A stretch of 64,000 nucleotides of DNA. Source: Sarocladium kiliense. Its lineage: Eukaryota > Ascomycota > Sordariomycetes > Hypocreales > Sarocladiaceae. Positions 11,907-22,903 of the stretch are shown in pieces. The DNA lies in NCBI GenBank assembly GCA_030734395.1, contig JAUZTG010000034.1, positions 310,001 through 374,000 on the forward strand, read 5' to 3'. Position 1 is the first letter of the stretch, and every line of letters begins with the position of its first letter. The position numbers and the translations under genes were made by a program. Under the pieces are notes generated by a model. That model had not been told where the DNA came from, did no database searches, and saw only the letters and a program-made list of their open reading frames with translations.

Positions 11907-12717
11907 GGTGTTCTTGGTTGGTATAGTGATGTATTCAGTGATAGATGCGAGTTAGGGTATTCTTCGATCAGAAGTAACACCCCTCAATGCTTTGCGCATA
12001 CTATGTCGTCAGAAGAAAGTCGAATAAGATTGACGAGCCAGCAGAAAGAGAGGAAGCTCGCAGCTCGGGCATGCATCGTACTTCCGATCGGGTATATATG
12101 GCAGCCTCCGGCAACACACGACGCTTGGGGCGGGAGGGCGACAAGCTCGGGTAAGACTGGGCGGCCACCGTTGCCCGTCGCCCATGGGGGAGGCGCTAGA
12201 TCGGCTAATGTCCAGCATGCAGCACACCGTTACAGCATGTGCTGCTCGCATTGCCGACTAGGACGAATACAGTGCGCCACGGGATCAAGCGACTGGCGTT
12301 GTGTGGGGTCTCCATCCCGCGGGGGATCTGCCTCACCTGTTGCCCGACGTATCAGAGCAAGGCCCATCCATGTGTGTGGTGTGTGGTTCATCATCCTACT
12401 CGAACGTGGGCTGACCGTTAGTTGGGGGTGGCACCGTACGACGTTAGAGAGCGGCAACGAGCGACACATACATATTCGCCTTCGTCAGGAGATGCAGCGT
12501 CACCATAGTCAATTGTGGAGGGGGAACGATGCTTTTCCTGTTCATCCGTGGCGTGATTAGTCTACCAGTCTATCCTACAGAAATCTGTCACGTTGTGTGT
12601 GCTTGCTTACTGACGACGCGTCCTGCTCTGATCTTGCCTGAACCGCACCAACGAATCAAATTCATTCGCCTTCCAGTCACTCAGGCATTGACCAGCGGCA
12701 TAACAAGTAGAGGTATC
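11907..12717. other. Intergenic region
   Basis: About 0.8 kb upstream of the small gene and downstream of the next. A 262-aa open frame (11772-12560, plus strand) crosses it but overlaps the small gene and has irregular composition rich in Arg, Cys, His and Trp, so I do not call it. Confidence 0.45.
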
Positions 12718-13755
12718 TCAGGCAAGGTCCATGACGTTAAGGAGCATCGCGCGCCGTCGCCTGACTTTCCGACACACCGTCGGTGTGTAGGTTCCCACGC
12801 CTCCGAGATATCCGACCTCCTCAAGCACTGTTGCTTCAGTCTGGCCAGGCACTTCATCCTCTGGATCAGGTCTGCAGGCAGACCTGACGAGGAATTCGTT
12901 GTCGACGTAGGGATTCTCGATCACAGTGCAAAGAGGATAATCCTGCATCCATCGACCCCAAACCCAGTTTGCTGTCTCAGACTTGAGCAAGGGGACCCGG
13001 CGAGCGAGTTTGAACAGCTCTAGAGTCCGCATGCTTAGAAGCATGCCCCCATAGAGGTCGCATAGCACTTTAGGAGGGCCAAAATTCCATGCCGTGCTGC
13101 GCTCAGAGGGGTAGCGGCGCCACATTTCACATAGCAGCATGTATCTGACGACGACGTCAGCCAATGTCCGCTGGTCGATATGCTCGTCGAATGCCGGGCC
13201 AAGGTACCAACAGATAAGCTCATGGTTCTCTGGGAGGTCTATGTCACCGATGATCTTCTCGACAAAAGGTGTCGCCTGGCAAATGGCTGGCTGTATCTTC
13301 TTCCGATCTGTGAGGATGCGTGCTTTGGCAGCGCTCAGTCTGAACTGGAAATAGGCACTTCTGGCAGGTGGCGAGTGAAAGAAAGATCCCAGTATCATCT
13401 GCCTTGACATCTTGTCTGCGCAATTCGTTGCGCCTGGCCAGACTACGTTGCCTAGCTGGTCAATAGCCTGCCAGATATAGTCTGGGCCGTTGTGCCCATC
13501 CTTCGCACGGCGCCTGAAGTACATGCTCCAGTGAAGGAATGAGCTACGCAAGCAAGTGTTGCTGTCACAATGGGGGTTGCCGCAGGGACTCCAAAGAAGA
13601 TCTGGTCGGCCTTGATTCAGTTGCTCTATTGCAATTGTGCGATTTTCCGTCTTCCGGTGAGCGGCAGTAACACGTTGAAGCCTTTCAAAGTGCCGTTCGT
13701 GTGGATGCCGCGCCGCTTTGAGGTCCGTCTGAGGTTTGCAGAGTGATGAATCCAT
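12718..13755 (-). CDS. Hypothetical protein, 345 aa, single exon
   Basis: One long uninterrupted frame on the minus strand from an ATG at 13755. I do not recognise it. Visible features: a charged N-terminus (HPHERHFERLQRVTAAHRK), a Cys/His group in WSPCGNPHCDSNTC near residue 60, an aromatic-rich core (SFLHWSMYFRRR, ELICWYLGPAFDEH, ANWVWGRWMQDYPL) and a basic C-terminus (CRKVRRRRAMLLNV). No signal peptide or membrane segment is evident. The lack of introns contrasts with its neighbours. The C-x4-C-x4-C spacing could bind a metal but is not a named motif I can place. It may be lineage-specific; the length without stops and protein-like composition argue for coding. Confidence 0.6.
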   Translation of the reverse strand: MDSSLCKPQTDLKAARHPHERHFERLQRVTAAHRKTENRTIAIEQLNQGRPDLLWSPCGNPHCDSNTCLRSSFLHWSMYFRRRAKDGHNGPDYIWQAIDQLGNVVWPGATNCADKMSRQMILGSFFHSPPARSAYFQFRLSAAKARILTDRKKIQPAICQATPFVEKIIGDIDLPENHELICWYLGPAFDEHIDQRTLADVVVRYMLLCEMWRRYPSERSTAWNFGPPKVLCDLYGGMLLSMRTLELFKLARRVPLLKSETANWVWGRWMQDYPLCTVIENPYVDNEFLVRSACRPDPEDEVPGQTEATVLEEVGYLGGVGTYTPTVCRKVRRRRAMLLNVMDLA

Positions 13756-14328
13756 CGTCTCCGGTTGCAAGCCCGTGACCTTTGGGTAGGAGTCGATGCT
13801 AGGTGAAAGTCGTTGCCAATGTTCGGGATCAATCAGATGAGCAGCTCCTACGGAACCCGGGTTTGCCTTCGAAACCAGATCTCCCCAACATGCTCTTCAC
13901 AAGCATTGACTCAAATACTTTCCGGGGGCGCTTTCAGTGGTTCTATTCCTTTGTCCAAAGCTAAAGGAATGCTTGCGTGGAATGCACAATCGAACAGAGA
14001 AGTGCATTGAAAGATCGTCAAAGAAGCAGAGGACCTCCACACTCCAAGACTCGGTTTGGGGTGCGATTTAATCTGAGCCATGTACTGCAATAGCCTCTGA
14101 AGCAATAGCGGTTTGTGAGATGCGGCGTTTGTCGTGGGAAGCGTTGACGACGGCAAGTGACATGTCAACCCAGCTCCATACTCCAGGCATTGTGCCCGAA
14201 CACTCAAACACAGACGACGGTCTGTCATGAGATTGCCGTCATTCATAAGATAGCAAAGACAGCGATGCACGGTCCCTGGTCTAATATAGAACAGCAAATG
14301 TACCGGGTGCGGACGGGATCTCATCGAA
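13756..14328. other. Intergenic region
   Basis: Downstream of the methyltransferase and upstream of the hypothetical gene, both on the minus strand. A 150-aa frame (13911-14363) overlaps the end of the methyltransferase in another frame and is not supported. Confidence 0.5.
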
Positions 14329-15480
14329 TCACCACAGGAATCTTCTGCATTTCTTGCTTCCACAAAGACATCTTGTCATGTCACTTGTGTTACCTTGAGA
14401 TGGATCGAGATCATCGGGATCATCTGAACGTCCGTCAACGTAGTCAAAGGTGAGTTCTTCCATGGCAGGGATCGTTTTGATGGCAAAGAGAGCCAAATCG
14501 TGAATGTGCTTGTCTGCGTGATCGCGAACTCGGGCAAAGATGCGCATGTTAGGGTCACATGAGTGGTTGATAAATCTGGTAGGCCCAGACATGAACTCGC
14601 CGTCAACCTCCAGGGGAGGGCCACGGAGCCGTGGATCGAGCGAATCGGGGTCAGAGAACTTATCCAGAGCAAACAAGTATACATCTTTTCGTTTGCTTAC
14701 GGCAGATTCTGCTCGCCTGCGATCTGCTTCAGCGGACGTAATGACCTCGCCAAGGTAACGGTCCAAGAACTGGCCTTTCTGAATAGTCTCGGTGGCTCGG
14801 ACGCCTTCATTACTCAGTGTCAGCTTCAGGATTTGGGATAGCACTCATGCATAGCAAGACAGACAACGTACCCCATCCACGGTTTTTTGTCCGAAAGATC
14901 TGCAGTGGGACCGTTCGACCCTGCTCAACGACGCGGTTGGGACAGTTTGCAGAGCAGGAGCAGCTTTCATGGCACTCGTACAAGGGCAGCTTCGTGTCGA
15001 GCATTTCCGACCGCATGAGACCTTTCTTGGTTCCATGTAGATGATAGGCATATTTCTTCTTGCGTAAAGAATAGTCTGTCCCATCCACAGCCATTGCATC
15101 CTCATCGTCCTCGTCCTCCTCCTCGTCGAGCAGGTCACTAAGGCACTGACAGCCCCCATACTGGCACTCGAGGTCATCTCGACAGTCACAGCCGCTGCGG
15201 AAGTTATCCTCAGCAGGTTTGACACCATCACGGTAGACCATGCTGTCGATGAAGCGGAAGTTGGACGGAATGACTGCTTTGTCAACATCATTGACGATGG
15301 TTATGGGGATGGTGCGGTGGGTGTCGAAGGAGCGTAGCTGGCACCAGTGGCAGTTCTCCCTTTCCGTAGCATATCTCTGCTATACGGTCAGTGAAAACTC
15401 AAGGTTCGCGTTGGTAGAGCGAGGGAACAAACCTCGCCTTTACCGTGATGGTCAAAATGCCTGCTGAATGTCATGTCCAT
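14329..15480 (-). CDS. dim-5: Histone H3 lysine-9 methyltransferase, DIM-5/Clr4 (SUV39) type
   Basis: Three exons on the minus strand (15480-15433, 15379-14872, 14804-14329) give about 343 aa. The order of domains is that of Neurospora DIM-5: short N-terminus MDMTFSRHFDHHGKGE, region with RENCHWCQLRSF, cysteine-rich pre-SET (GCDCRDDLECQYGGCQC, then CHESCSCSANCPN), SET domain with RGWG, DRYLGEVITSAEADRRR and the catalytic core FINHSCDPN, ELTFDYV, and a post-SET CLCGSKKC near the end. It adds methyl groups to H3K9 and is needed for heterochromatin and, in Neurospora, for DNA methylation of RIP-mutated DNA. An acidic insert (DEEEDEDDEDAM) lies within the pre-SET, as in other fungal members. The acceptor 15380 or 15377 differs by one residue. 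Confidence 0.93.
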
Positions 15481-16733
15481 CGCGAAACGCGTTGGGACCG
15501 CGACGAGGTCAAGCCTTGGCCGCACAAATTTCAAATTTGAAGTTGCGAGAGGTGTGCAGAATAAGAAGGAATCCAGACAGTCCTGACAAGCAAACAAGAC
15601 AGGCTGGAGGAATTTGTCCAGTGTGCAACGGTGTTCACCCGGAGCCGTGCCAGTGAATGGATGCTGTCTTCGCGAGTATCGTGGTGGATGTTGGGGATGC
15701 AACGCTGGTCGCCTACAGTGGAGGTGCCTGCCCTGACTCTAGTGGTGTTGGTAGGGACATGCTCGGTGTGATAGCGCTGATCAGGCCATGGCAAGAGACC
15801 ACTGCAGCCGCCCCGGCAGATATTGTCAGCTACCATCTATCCTTCTTTTGCTTAAAACGATCCAGCTGTCGTTCATATTATCTCCCTTCTTGCGATTTTG
15901 ATTTTCTTAATTCCTTTGACATAGTACCAGATATGGGGAGGCGCTGTAGTCAATGATACTCACCATGCCGGCAGACTGTCGATAGAAAGGCTCAAGGTAC
16001 CGCCGTTAGCGGCATCGGCATGACCTCAGTGGAGGTCAAAGCAACTGAGACGCCTCAAGCAGCCCCCCTAGCAGGGCCCCAGCGCGACACTAAACGAAGA
16101 CCCTGGACCCCTGTCCCGGCCCTGTCGTGCGCATCGTCACTCTGCTCCGATCCGCCGCCCGCTGCCTGTGTAGCTACCGCATGCTGCCATCATTCTTTCA
16201 TCGCCTGAACTTTAACTCGCCTCACCTTTTCTTTGCTCTTGTACGAGACGTCCTTTGTGTCATCAATTCTGGCTCTTTGTCTGTTGTTTTTTTGTTCCCT
16301 GTGCGCCCTGGCAGGATCCGGAAATCCAAAAGGATATTCCACAAAACCTTTGCAACATTTGTCTTGACGCATTCGGCTCGTCCCAGCTGAAGCCCACTCA
16401 ACCTTCAACCCCATCCACGTGGTTGGGCTTGGACAGCGTCCATCTATCGACCACCCACCCTCCTTCGCTTGCTTGGCCTCGACTCCCCCTCATTTTACAA
16501 CCTTCAGCTTTCAGCACTTCCATCACTGCATTCTCTGGCTCTTGCTTCCTTGCCTTGAAAGCTTTCTAGACGTGGGCTCCGTCAGACAGTAGCGGCTCGC
16601 ATTGCTGCTCTGGTACCTTGATGCTGGCGATGGCATGCTCGTAGCCCTACGGACCCCATCTGCATGCCCGATTGTCTTGGACTTTTGCCAACCACGCCTA
16701 AGGTGATCCTTGAGCCCTCGCTGAGACATTGCA
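15481..16733. other. Divergent intergenic/promoter region
   Basis: 1.25 kb between the divergently transcribed methyltransferase and UBTD-like genes. It holds both 5' leaders; the plus-strand side (about 16190-16560) is pyrimidine-rich. No uORF or binding site is strong enough to call. Confidence 0.5.
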
Positions 16734-17747
16734 ATGGTAATCCCTCCATAAATCCATAGGTTTCGGTGTGCTTGCCGCTAACTTATGCACTCAGGGCTGT
16801 TGCTTTTCTCGCCCATCAGGGCCGAACTCCCCATATCCTGGGGGTGCTGCCAACTCCTCAGCTCGAGCTATCAACCCTCCTCCATTAACTCTCCCCGAGA
16901 GTGCCTCTCAGACGACACCACAGAGCCCAACCCGGCGGCGGCGACGAGACCACGGGCCTCTTGATCAGCACATTAACAAGCCATTGCGACGACACTCTTG
17001 GTCAATACACGACAGAAGATGGACGCGCCGGCAGCTGGATAAGGAGCGCACTGAGTTCTTTGAGACCAGGGTCACTGGGCGCTCTGAGGTATGGCAGACC
17101 CTCCACGCAGCGCTTCGGCAGCTGTGGGAGTCCGTTCCTGCATATTCCTCTGAAGATGAAGGCTTGGCTACTGCCCAAAGTATCCTGTCAGCCGCGGAGA
17201 TCTCCCTTCCGACTGGGAACCTCGTCAACGGTGTGTACGACACTCTTGGTAACTACTACCAACTCCCCGAATGGGTCGTCTGCGATCCAAATGATTTACT
17301 GGCGGACGATACGGATGATACCCGGGACGCTAAGGGCGAGCTCGCTGGCACTGAGGACGACACTGGCGCAGGAGAGGATGATGAGGACGAAGCCGATCAG
17401 GAAGCTGAGCAGCGCAGGGCTGAAAAGGGCAAAGCTGTTGTCGATGAGCGAGAGCAAATCACCGTCCGTGCCAGGCTTAGCGAAAGTGGACGAGATTATC
17501 AGGTCGTTGTCGGCAAAACTGATCTTGTCCGGACGGTGGCCAAGAGGATAGCCCATGAATCCGGCGTGAGTGTTCGAAGCAGAGATCTGAGAAACGAGAT
17601 GGACATGCTAACAGGACTCATCAGCTCTCGTCGACTAAGAAGATCCGTATCGCGTACATGGGGAAGATCCTCAAGGAAACGTCATCTCTCGAGACTCAAG
17701 GGTGGCAGGCCGGCCACGTCGTCAATGCTCTCGTCTTCAACCGATGA
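16734..17747 (+). CDS. Ubiquitin domain-containing protein, UBTD1/2 (DC-UbP) family
   Basis: Three coding exons (16734-16736, 16795-17565, 17625-17747) give 298 aa. The first coding exon is just the ATG; the next begins GGC TGT TGC, so the mature N-terminus is MGCCFSRPSGPNSPYPGG, a classic N-myristoylation (Gly2) plus palmitoylation (Cys3, Cys4) signal. The UBTD N-terminal domain follows (PLDQHINKPLRRHSWSIHDR, RWTRRQLDKERTEFFETRV, GLATAQSILSAAEISLPTG, YDTLGNYYQLPEWVV), then an acidic linker and a C-terminal ubiquitin-like domain (QITVRARLSESGRDY through AYMGKILKETSSLE and VFNR). UBTD proteins interact with the ubiquitination machinery at membranes in animals; the fungal role is little studied. 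Confidence 0.88.
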
Positions 17748-18457
17748 GCTATATGTTCTCCTTCTGGACATCAGGCCATGAGCATCGAGTGTGTAACCGG
17801 CCAGTCGACCACATAACCCTTGGGCCATGGTCGGGTGCTTCCCTCGCCGTATATCGGCTGATTTCTTTTGTACTCGCCAACTTGTCTGGATAATACCCCC
17901 TTTTGCACCATGTACGAGCGTTGCCTTGTTTCAATGAGTTTCGATAAGCTTTTTGTTTTGCCGCCATTTACCGGGGCTCTGGGAGTTTCGATGAAGGTCT
18001 TTGTGGGCAATTTGATAATAATTTTACACCATCTAATGTCGCATTCCAAACGCCGCTGGGGGTGCATAAAGTCCGTGAAGTTTCCCATGTCACCGGCCAT
18101 AAGAAAAGGTCTCAAAATCAGAACATAGGCATCTTGACAATAGAAGCGGCCGCACGTCAATGCTTGTAACATGGTTCTCTATGCATATTGAATTCAGGCT
18201 TGCGTCTACCCCAGCTACAAACATCAAGCCAGCCGGGTCTCCCTCGCCTGACTGGCGTAGTATACCGCAACGCTCCATTTTGGTGACTGGCAACTTGCTC
18301 CTACAAGGACAGGGAACAATGACCCCTTTCGACTCCGCCAGAAAGAAAACCCCATTGTCGTGTCAACATTGTATACGTTCATCCAGATAAAGTCTTTCTG
18401 CGACTCTCCTAGCCTGGCTTACTCAAAGTCTTGCTAACGTCATCCTCGCCATACGTC
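17748..18457. other. Convergent 3' intergenic region
   Basis: Between the 3' ends of the UBTD-like gene and SEC26. No gene recognised. Confidence 0.55.
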
Positions 18458-21400
18458 CTAATTAGATGAGCCGATCTTGTTGAGTCCCTTCAGTGATCCA
18501 AGGCTCAAAGCCAGCCCTTGCGATCTACTCCTGATGCGCACAAATCCGGTGATCGGACCATCTTCGCCCTCCTTCTCGATACTCAAGTTCGCCAAAGCAT
18601 CCTCGCCTACCGCGTGTTAGTATCTCAAGTTCTCAAGTATGGTAAGTTGGGTTCAGGAGGAAGACATACCGAAGACACTACGAGCGTACAAGTTGGCGCT
18701 CAGGAATTGACAATCACCCTTGAGACTGGCCTCTGGAGTCAGGCAGTTCATATTTGTGCAGGCCATCAATTGGTCAAGGAACTCCCGCAGAGACTTGGCC
18801 TTTGAGTTGATGTTGACCTTGTTCTCCCACTCGAATTCCGTCCACATCGTCCGGAACTGGGTTTCTGTGCATGTCGCGGGTTGGATGTAGTCCATGATAT
18901 CGACGTGTAGATCATTGAGAATGACAGTGTTGGTATCGGTAGAATGCGCTCCGTCGTAAATGACATTACCAAAGATAACACCGGTATCAGTGGATGAAAC
19001 CTTGATTGTACACTGAACGTTGTGGAAATCGTGAGGACCGAGGTTTTGTGTGGTAGGTCGCTCCACAACCTTGAGGTCACCCAAAGTCGCGAACTCAACA
19101 GACAGGTTCTGCAAGGTCTCCGTCGTTTGGTTGACCAGGAGTACGTCCAAGACGATATCAAACTGGTGAACGTTAACGTACGCCTCAGCATACACGGGGT
19201 CTGAGAAACCGGTCAGCTGAACGACACGGCTGAGCTTGGAGGAAAGATCCTCAGCGGCACCCTCGCCCCCAGTGGCACGCTCAAGGTCCAGAACGGCCTC
19301 ATCGAGGCCATCTGAGGCATTCTTCTTGGAAAGCTGTCGGATTTGGACGACGTCGTCGACCTGGATAGCGCCCTTAGCCTTCTCCAGGGCCTCCTTTGCT
19401 GCTCTCTTCTTCTCCTCAACCTGAACCATAGCACGGAAAGCTTTACGGGTCTCATCAAGCCAGACAGCTTCAAGCTCCTTCTTCTCGGTGAACTCGGCCA
19501 GGGATCGCACACAAGACATGATACGATCGACGGAGTCTTCGTCAATCGGAGCCTTGACGAATTGTGATTGGCCCACGCGTAGGATGGAGATCATGATAAG
19601 CATCGCCTCTGCCTTCAAGGCGTTTGTCCGTGCCTGGTCTGAGGAGATCTCTGAGTGACGCATAACCAGCTTTACAAGTGTCGATGACAGGACGGTGGCC
19701 AAGAAGTAGTCTCCGTCAAGGATCAGTTGACGCAGCGGTGGCTTTTGGGCGGCCTTGACTGCCTCGAGCTTAGCCGCAGCGGAAGATTGGCTGGTAAGCG
19801 CCGTCTCGGTTGCGTAAGTACCGTCAGCAAGAACCTTGCGGGAGCCACTCGGTGCTGCGGGCTTGGAGTCCCCATTAACATGCTCATCCTTCTTCTCATC
19901 TCCATCCTGCTCCTTCAGAAGCTGCTCCTCTGAAGCTAGAATAGGAATCTCTCCGAGACTGGCGCGTATCCTCTTCCAAGCGGCAATAATATCCTTCTCC
20001 TCCAGAGAATACTCGCCAATGATCCACATGATTCCACGGTAGACCTTGCCAGCTCGAACTTCTCCGAGAGTGGTCACCAGACGTTGAACAATTGTGGGCC
20101 GAAGCTTGGGGAACTTCTCGACCACCTCCTTGACGAAGTTGATGACATCCACGGCCGAGGTGTTGTTGAAGTCACCGATGAAGTCCATCAATAATTCGAC
20201 AACGCTAGCAGCCACCTCTGAGAACTTGATCGCGCACTGGTGAATGGAGTGGATGAGAAGCGAGCGGTATTCGGCATTCTTCTCGTACTCCAAGTCCACG
20301 GTCTTGGATAGTTCCTTCTTCAGGAGTAGGACGACGTCCTCCACGTTCTTGCTGGAGACCATGTCCAGGGCGATGCCGAGTGCCTTACGGCGCACATCGA
20401 TATCTGTGCTCGTCAGAACACGCAGAACCTCCATGACAAGATCATCCAAGATCCCTTCGTTCTTCTTTCGTAGCTGATCAACTCGATCGAGGACAATAAG
20501 CTTAACGTTATTGTCGGCCTCCTTGATGCTGAGGTCAATGAACTTCGCTGCTGCTGCCTTCACGGCGACAGGGTTGTTGGTCAGCGCAGTGAGTGATGAA
20601 GCGGCTTCATATACGACAGTTGATGCGCCAGCCTCGAGGAGATCGAAGATGAGTCGGAGGTATCTAGCCTACGGGAATGGTTAATCCCTTGCGTGAACAA
20701 TGACAGTGTTAGTGGTGTGCAGCGACTTACCTTGTTCTGGGAGTTCTGAATGGCGTCCTTCCGGATGAACTCCAGCTCAACGAGCTGAAGAAGCTCTTCT
20801 GAGTTGGGAATACCCTCGAAAACGGAGCTCAAGTAGACGAGTGCAGCATCATGATTGATACTGGCAAGGGCCGCGAAAGCATTCCGCTTGCAGGTAGGAT
20901 CAGACTCGCCCTCCAAGAAGGTCGTGATGAGCTCCGACGCATCGGGAATTAAGGTTGGAGAGTGAGCGTAGATGGAAGAAACGGCGAATACCGCGTTCTT
21001 TCGGACGTATGCGTGACGGTGCTCGAGGCAAGATCGTGCGGACGAAAGCAGGGGCTCGATGAGCTCGGGCTCTCGAAGCTTGCAGAGGAAGCGGAGGGTG
21101 TTGCCGCGGATGTATTCATTGGGATGTTGAAGGTCGTTTCTGATTCCATTGCTGTGATACAATGTTAACCACAATATGTACTGTAGCCTCCGCCCTTCCC
21201 CGTCTTTCACTTACCAGACCAGAATCATCTCCTGCTTGAGCTTGCCGCTGGAGTCAAGCTTCGGGCAAATCTCGTAGTAGAAGTAAAGGAGCTTCTTCAA
21301 GGGTTTAGACTTGGACGGCATGACGAAGCGGATGATGTGCATGAGCAATGTTGGCATCGGGTCACCATTGAGCATGATGGTCAAGATCCGCTTCATGGTC

Positions 21401-21519
21401 TCGACCTTGGACTCATCGGTGCCCTTCTCCAACTGGTTACGCAGGTCATTGACGCTGGGAACATCAGCGGCATTGTCCTGGTGAACCAAGCTGTACGCAT
21501 TCTCCAGAAAACCAGACAT
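18458..21519 (-). CDS. SEC26: Coatomer subunit beta (COPI)
   Basis: Four exons on the minus strand (21519-21215, 21151-20731, 20668-18670, 18606-18458) give 957 aa, the normal length. The N-terminal HEAT/adaptin-like solenoid starts at about residue 20 (RNQLEKGTDESKVETMKRIL, then FVMPSKSKPLKKLLYFYYEI and HPNEYIRGNTLRFLCKLREP) and the C-terminal appendage region includes VQLTGFSDPVYAEAYVNVHQ and ends LSLGSLKGLNKIGSSN. Beta-COP is a core coat subunit for Golgi-to-ER retrograde vesicles. The last intron has an ideal ACTAAC branch point at about 18613-18618. The gene is divergent from mago nashi and shares a CCAAT-containing promoter region with it. Confidence 0.95.
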
Positions 21520-22127
21520 ATTGCCGGCGTGGCGAGGGTGAAGTCGTTACGGCAGGTTGTAAGGAAGGTCGAAGCGGCGGTGGGGGGTAGACAGGTCGGT
21601 AAGGGGGGGTTCGTGTATGGCGCGCACGAAAGCTATGGTTGATGATTACAGGCTCAGGGCCATTCGAAAGCAAAGAGGCAGGCCAGATCCAGGGCGAAGG
21701 TCGGTGTGCTGCCGAGGAGGGGGGTTATGGCCTGCTCAGTCGTCGGGGGTGAGGTTGATGTTTCTTGGGCTGTCTCGACGAGAGGTCCAGCTTTCGAGAA
21801 GTCCAGACGTGGCCCCTCGAACAGGTGAGGTGGCCCAGCCCAACAAGGGTAGACTGACGGGCGCGAGCCCACTGCTAACGAATCACGTGAAATGACCCAG
21901 GGGGCCAATGGGAGGGCCAATGGGCCGCATGGTGGGGTTGGGATCCGCCTGAGGTCACTGTACTCGGGAGCTGCACTGACGCTGGCAATGGGCGCGGCGA
22001 AGCGATAGTGCGTCCAGCCTTAGCGGGCTTTGGGATTGCCCCGCGGTTTGGTTCGCTCAACTGGCCTAGATTTCGATTTCTGTACAGCCTCGTTGTGTGT
22101 TGACATTAGCTGCAACACCTCGTCATT
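21520..22127. other. Divergent promoter region SEC26 / mago
   Basis: 608 bp shared upstream region of two housekeeping genes. Apart from the tandem CCAAT pair listed separately it has G/C-rich stretches and no reading frame of interest. Confidence 0.6.
21905..21921 (+). promoter_or_regulatory. Tandem CCAAT boxes
   Basis: CCAAT at 21905-21909 and again at 21917-21921, 12 bp apart in a repeated GGGCCAATGGG context. CCAAT pentamers are the binding core of the fungal HAP complex. Position is about 390 bp from the SEC26 ATG and 210 bp from the mago ATG; function is inferred. Confidence 0.4.
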
Positions 22128-22903
22128 ATGGCAGCTTCCAACGAACCCTTCTACCTCCGGTATTAGTACGTATTCCTCTCACCGCTTCACGCAAGCATAC
22201 AGTCTTTCGGCTGCTGACGCAGAATGGTAGCTCTGGTCACTCAGGCCGCTTCGGTCACGAGTTCCTTGGTACGGCCATCCGATCACCCTTTTACCTGCCC
22301 TGCAAAACACTAATGGGGAGTCAGAGTTCGATTTCCGAGTCGTCGGCGACGGCAGGAGCGCTGTCGCGCGGTACGCCAACAACTCCAACTACCGCAATGA
22401 CAGTTTGATCCGAAAAGAGAGTAAGCATGCTCTGGCCTCTGGTGTGCAAATGAATGCGCCATAGCTAACAAGTTCCTCCCAGTGTGCGTCAGTGCCATCA
22501 TCGTCGAGGAGATCAAGCGCATCATCAAAACAAGCGAGATTATCAAGTAAGACCGCACGCGAACCCAACGGTGACGACGAACGAAGGATGGCCTAACATC
22601 TCGACCACAGAGAAGACGACGGCAAATGGCCGCAGAAGAACAAGGATGGGCGTCAAGAGCTTGAGATCAGGTTAGGCAACGACCACATCTCATTTGAAGT
22701 ATGTCTAGATCAGAAGCTTTGTTTCCACAAGAAGCGACAACAGGGACTGACAGCATCTCCAGACTGCCAAGATTGGGTCACTTGTCGACGTGACCGAGTC
22801 AGCGGACCCCGAGGGTCTTCGTGTGTTCTATTACCTCGTTCAGGATCTGAAGGCCCTGGTGTTCAGCCTGATCGCCCTTCACTTCAAGATCAAGCCGATC
22901 TGA
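22128..22903 (+). CDS. mago: Mago nashi homologue, exon junction complex
   Basis: Six exons (22128-22165, 22231-22268, 22325-22420, 22483-22546, 22611-22698, 22763-22903) encode 154 aa. Joined exons read FYLRYYSGHSGRFGHEFLEF, YANNSNYRNDSLIRKE, KEDDGKWPQKNKDGRQELEI, HISFETAKIGSLVDV and end VFYYLVQDLKALVFSLIALH-FKIKPI, an almost complete match to Mago. Mago pairs with Y14 and locks the exon junction complex on spliced mRNA. All five introns are 56-65 nt with GT-AG ends. Coding exons as short as 38 nt make the gene easy to miss in an ORF scan. Confidence 0.95.

Noticed and set aside
11772..12560. 262-aa plus-strand open frame
   Set aside because: Overlaps the small spliced gene on the other strand, is rich in Arg/Cys/His/Trp and shows no family motif; looks like a chance frame.
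12529..13023. 164-aa plus-strand frame antisense to the 345-aa hypothetical gene
   Set aside because: Shadow of the longer minus-strand gene with no independent support.
13911..14363. 150-aa minus-strand frame below the methyltransferase
   Set aside because: Shares DNA with the end of the SET gene in another frame and has no recognisable domain.
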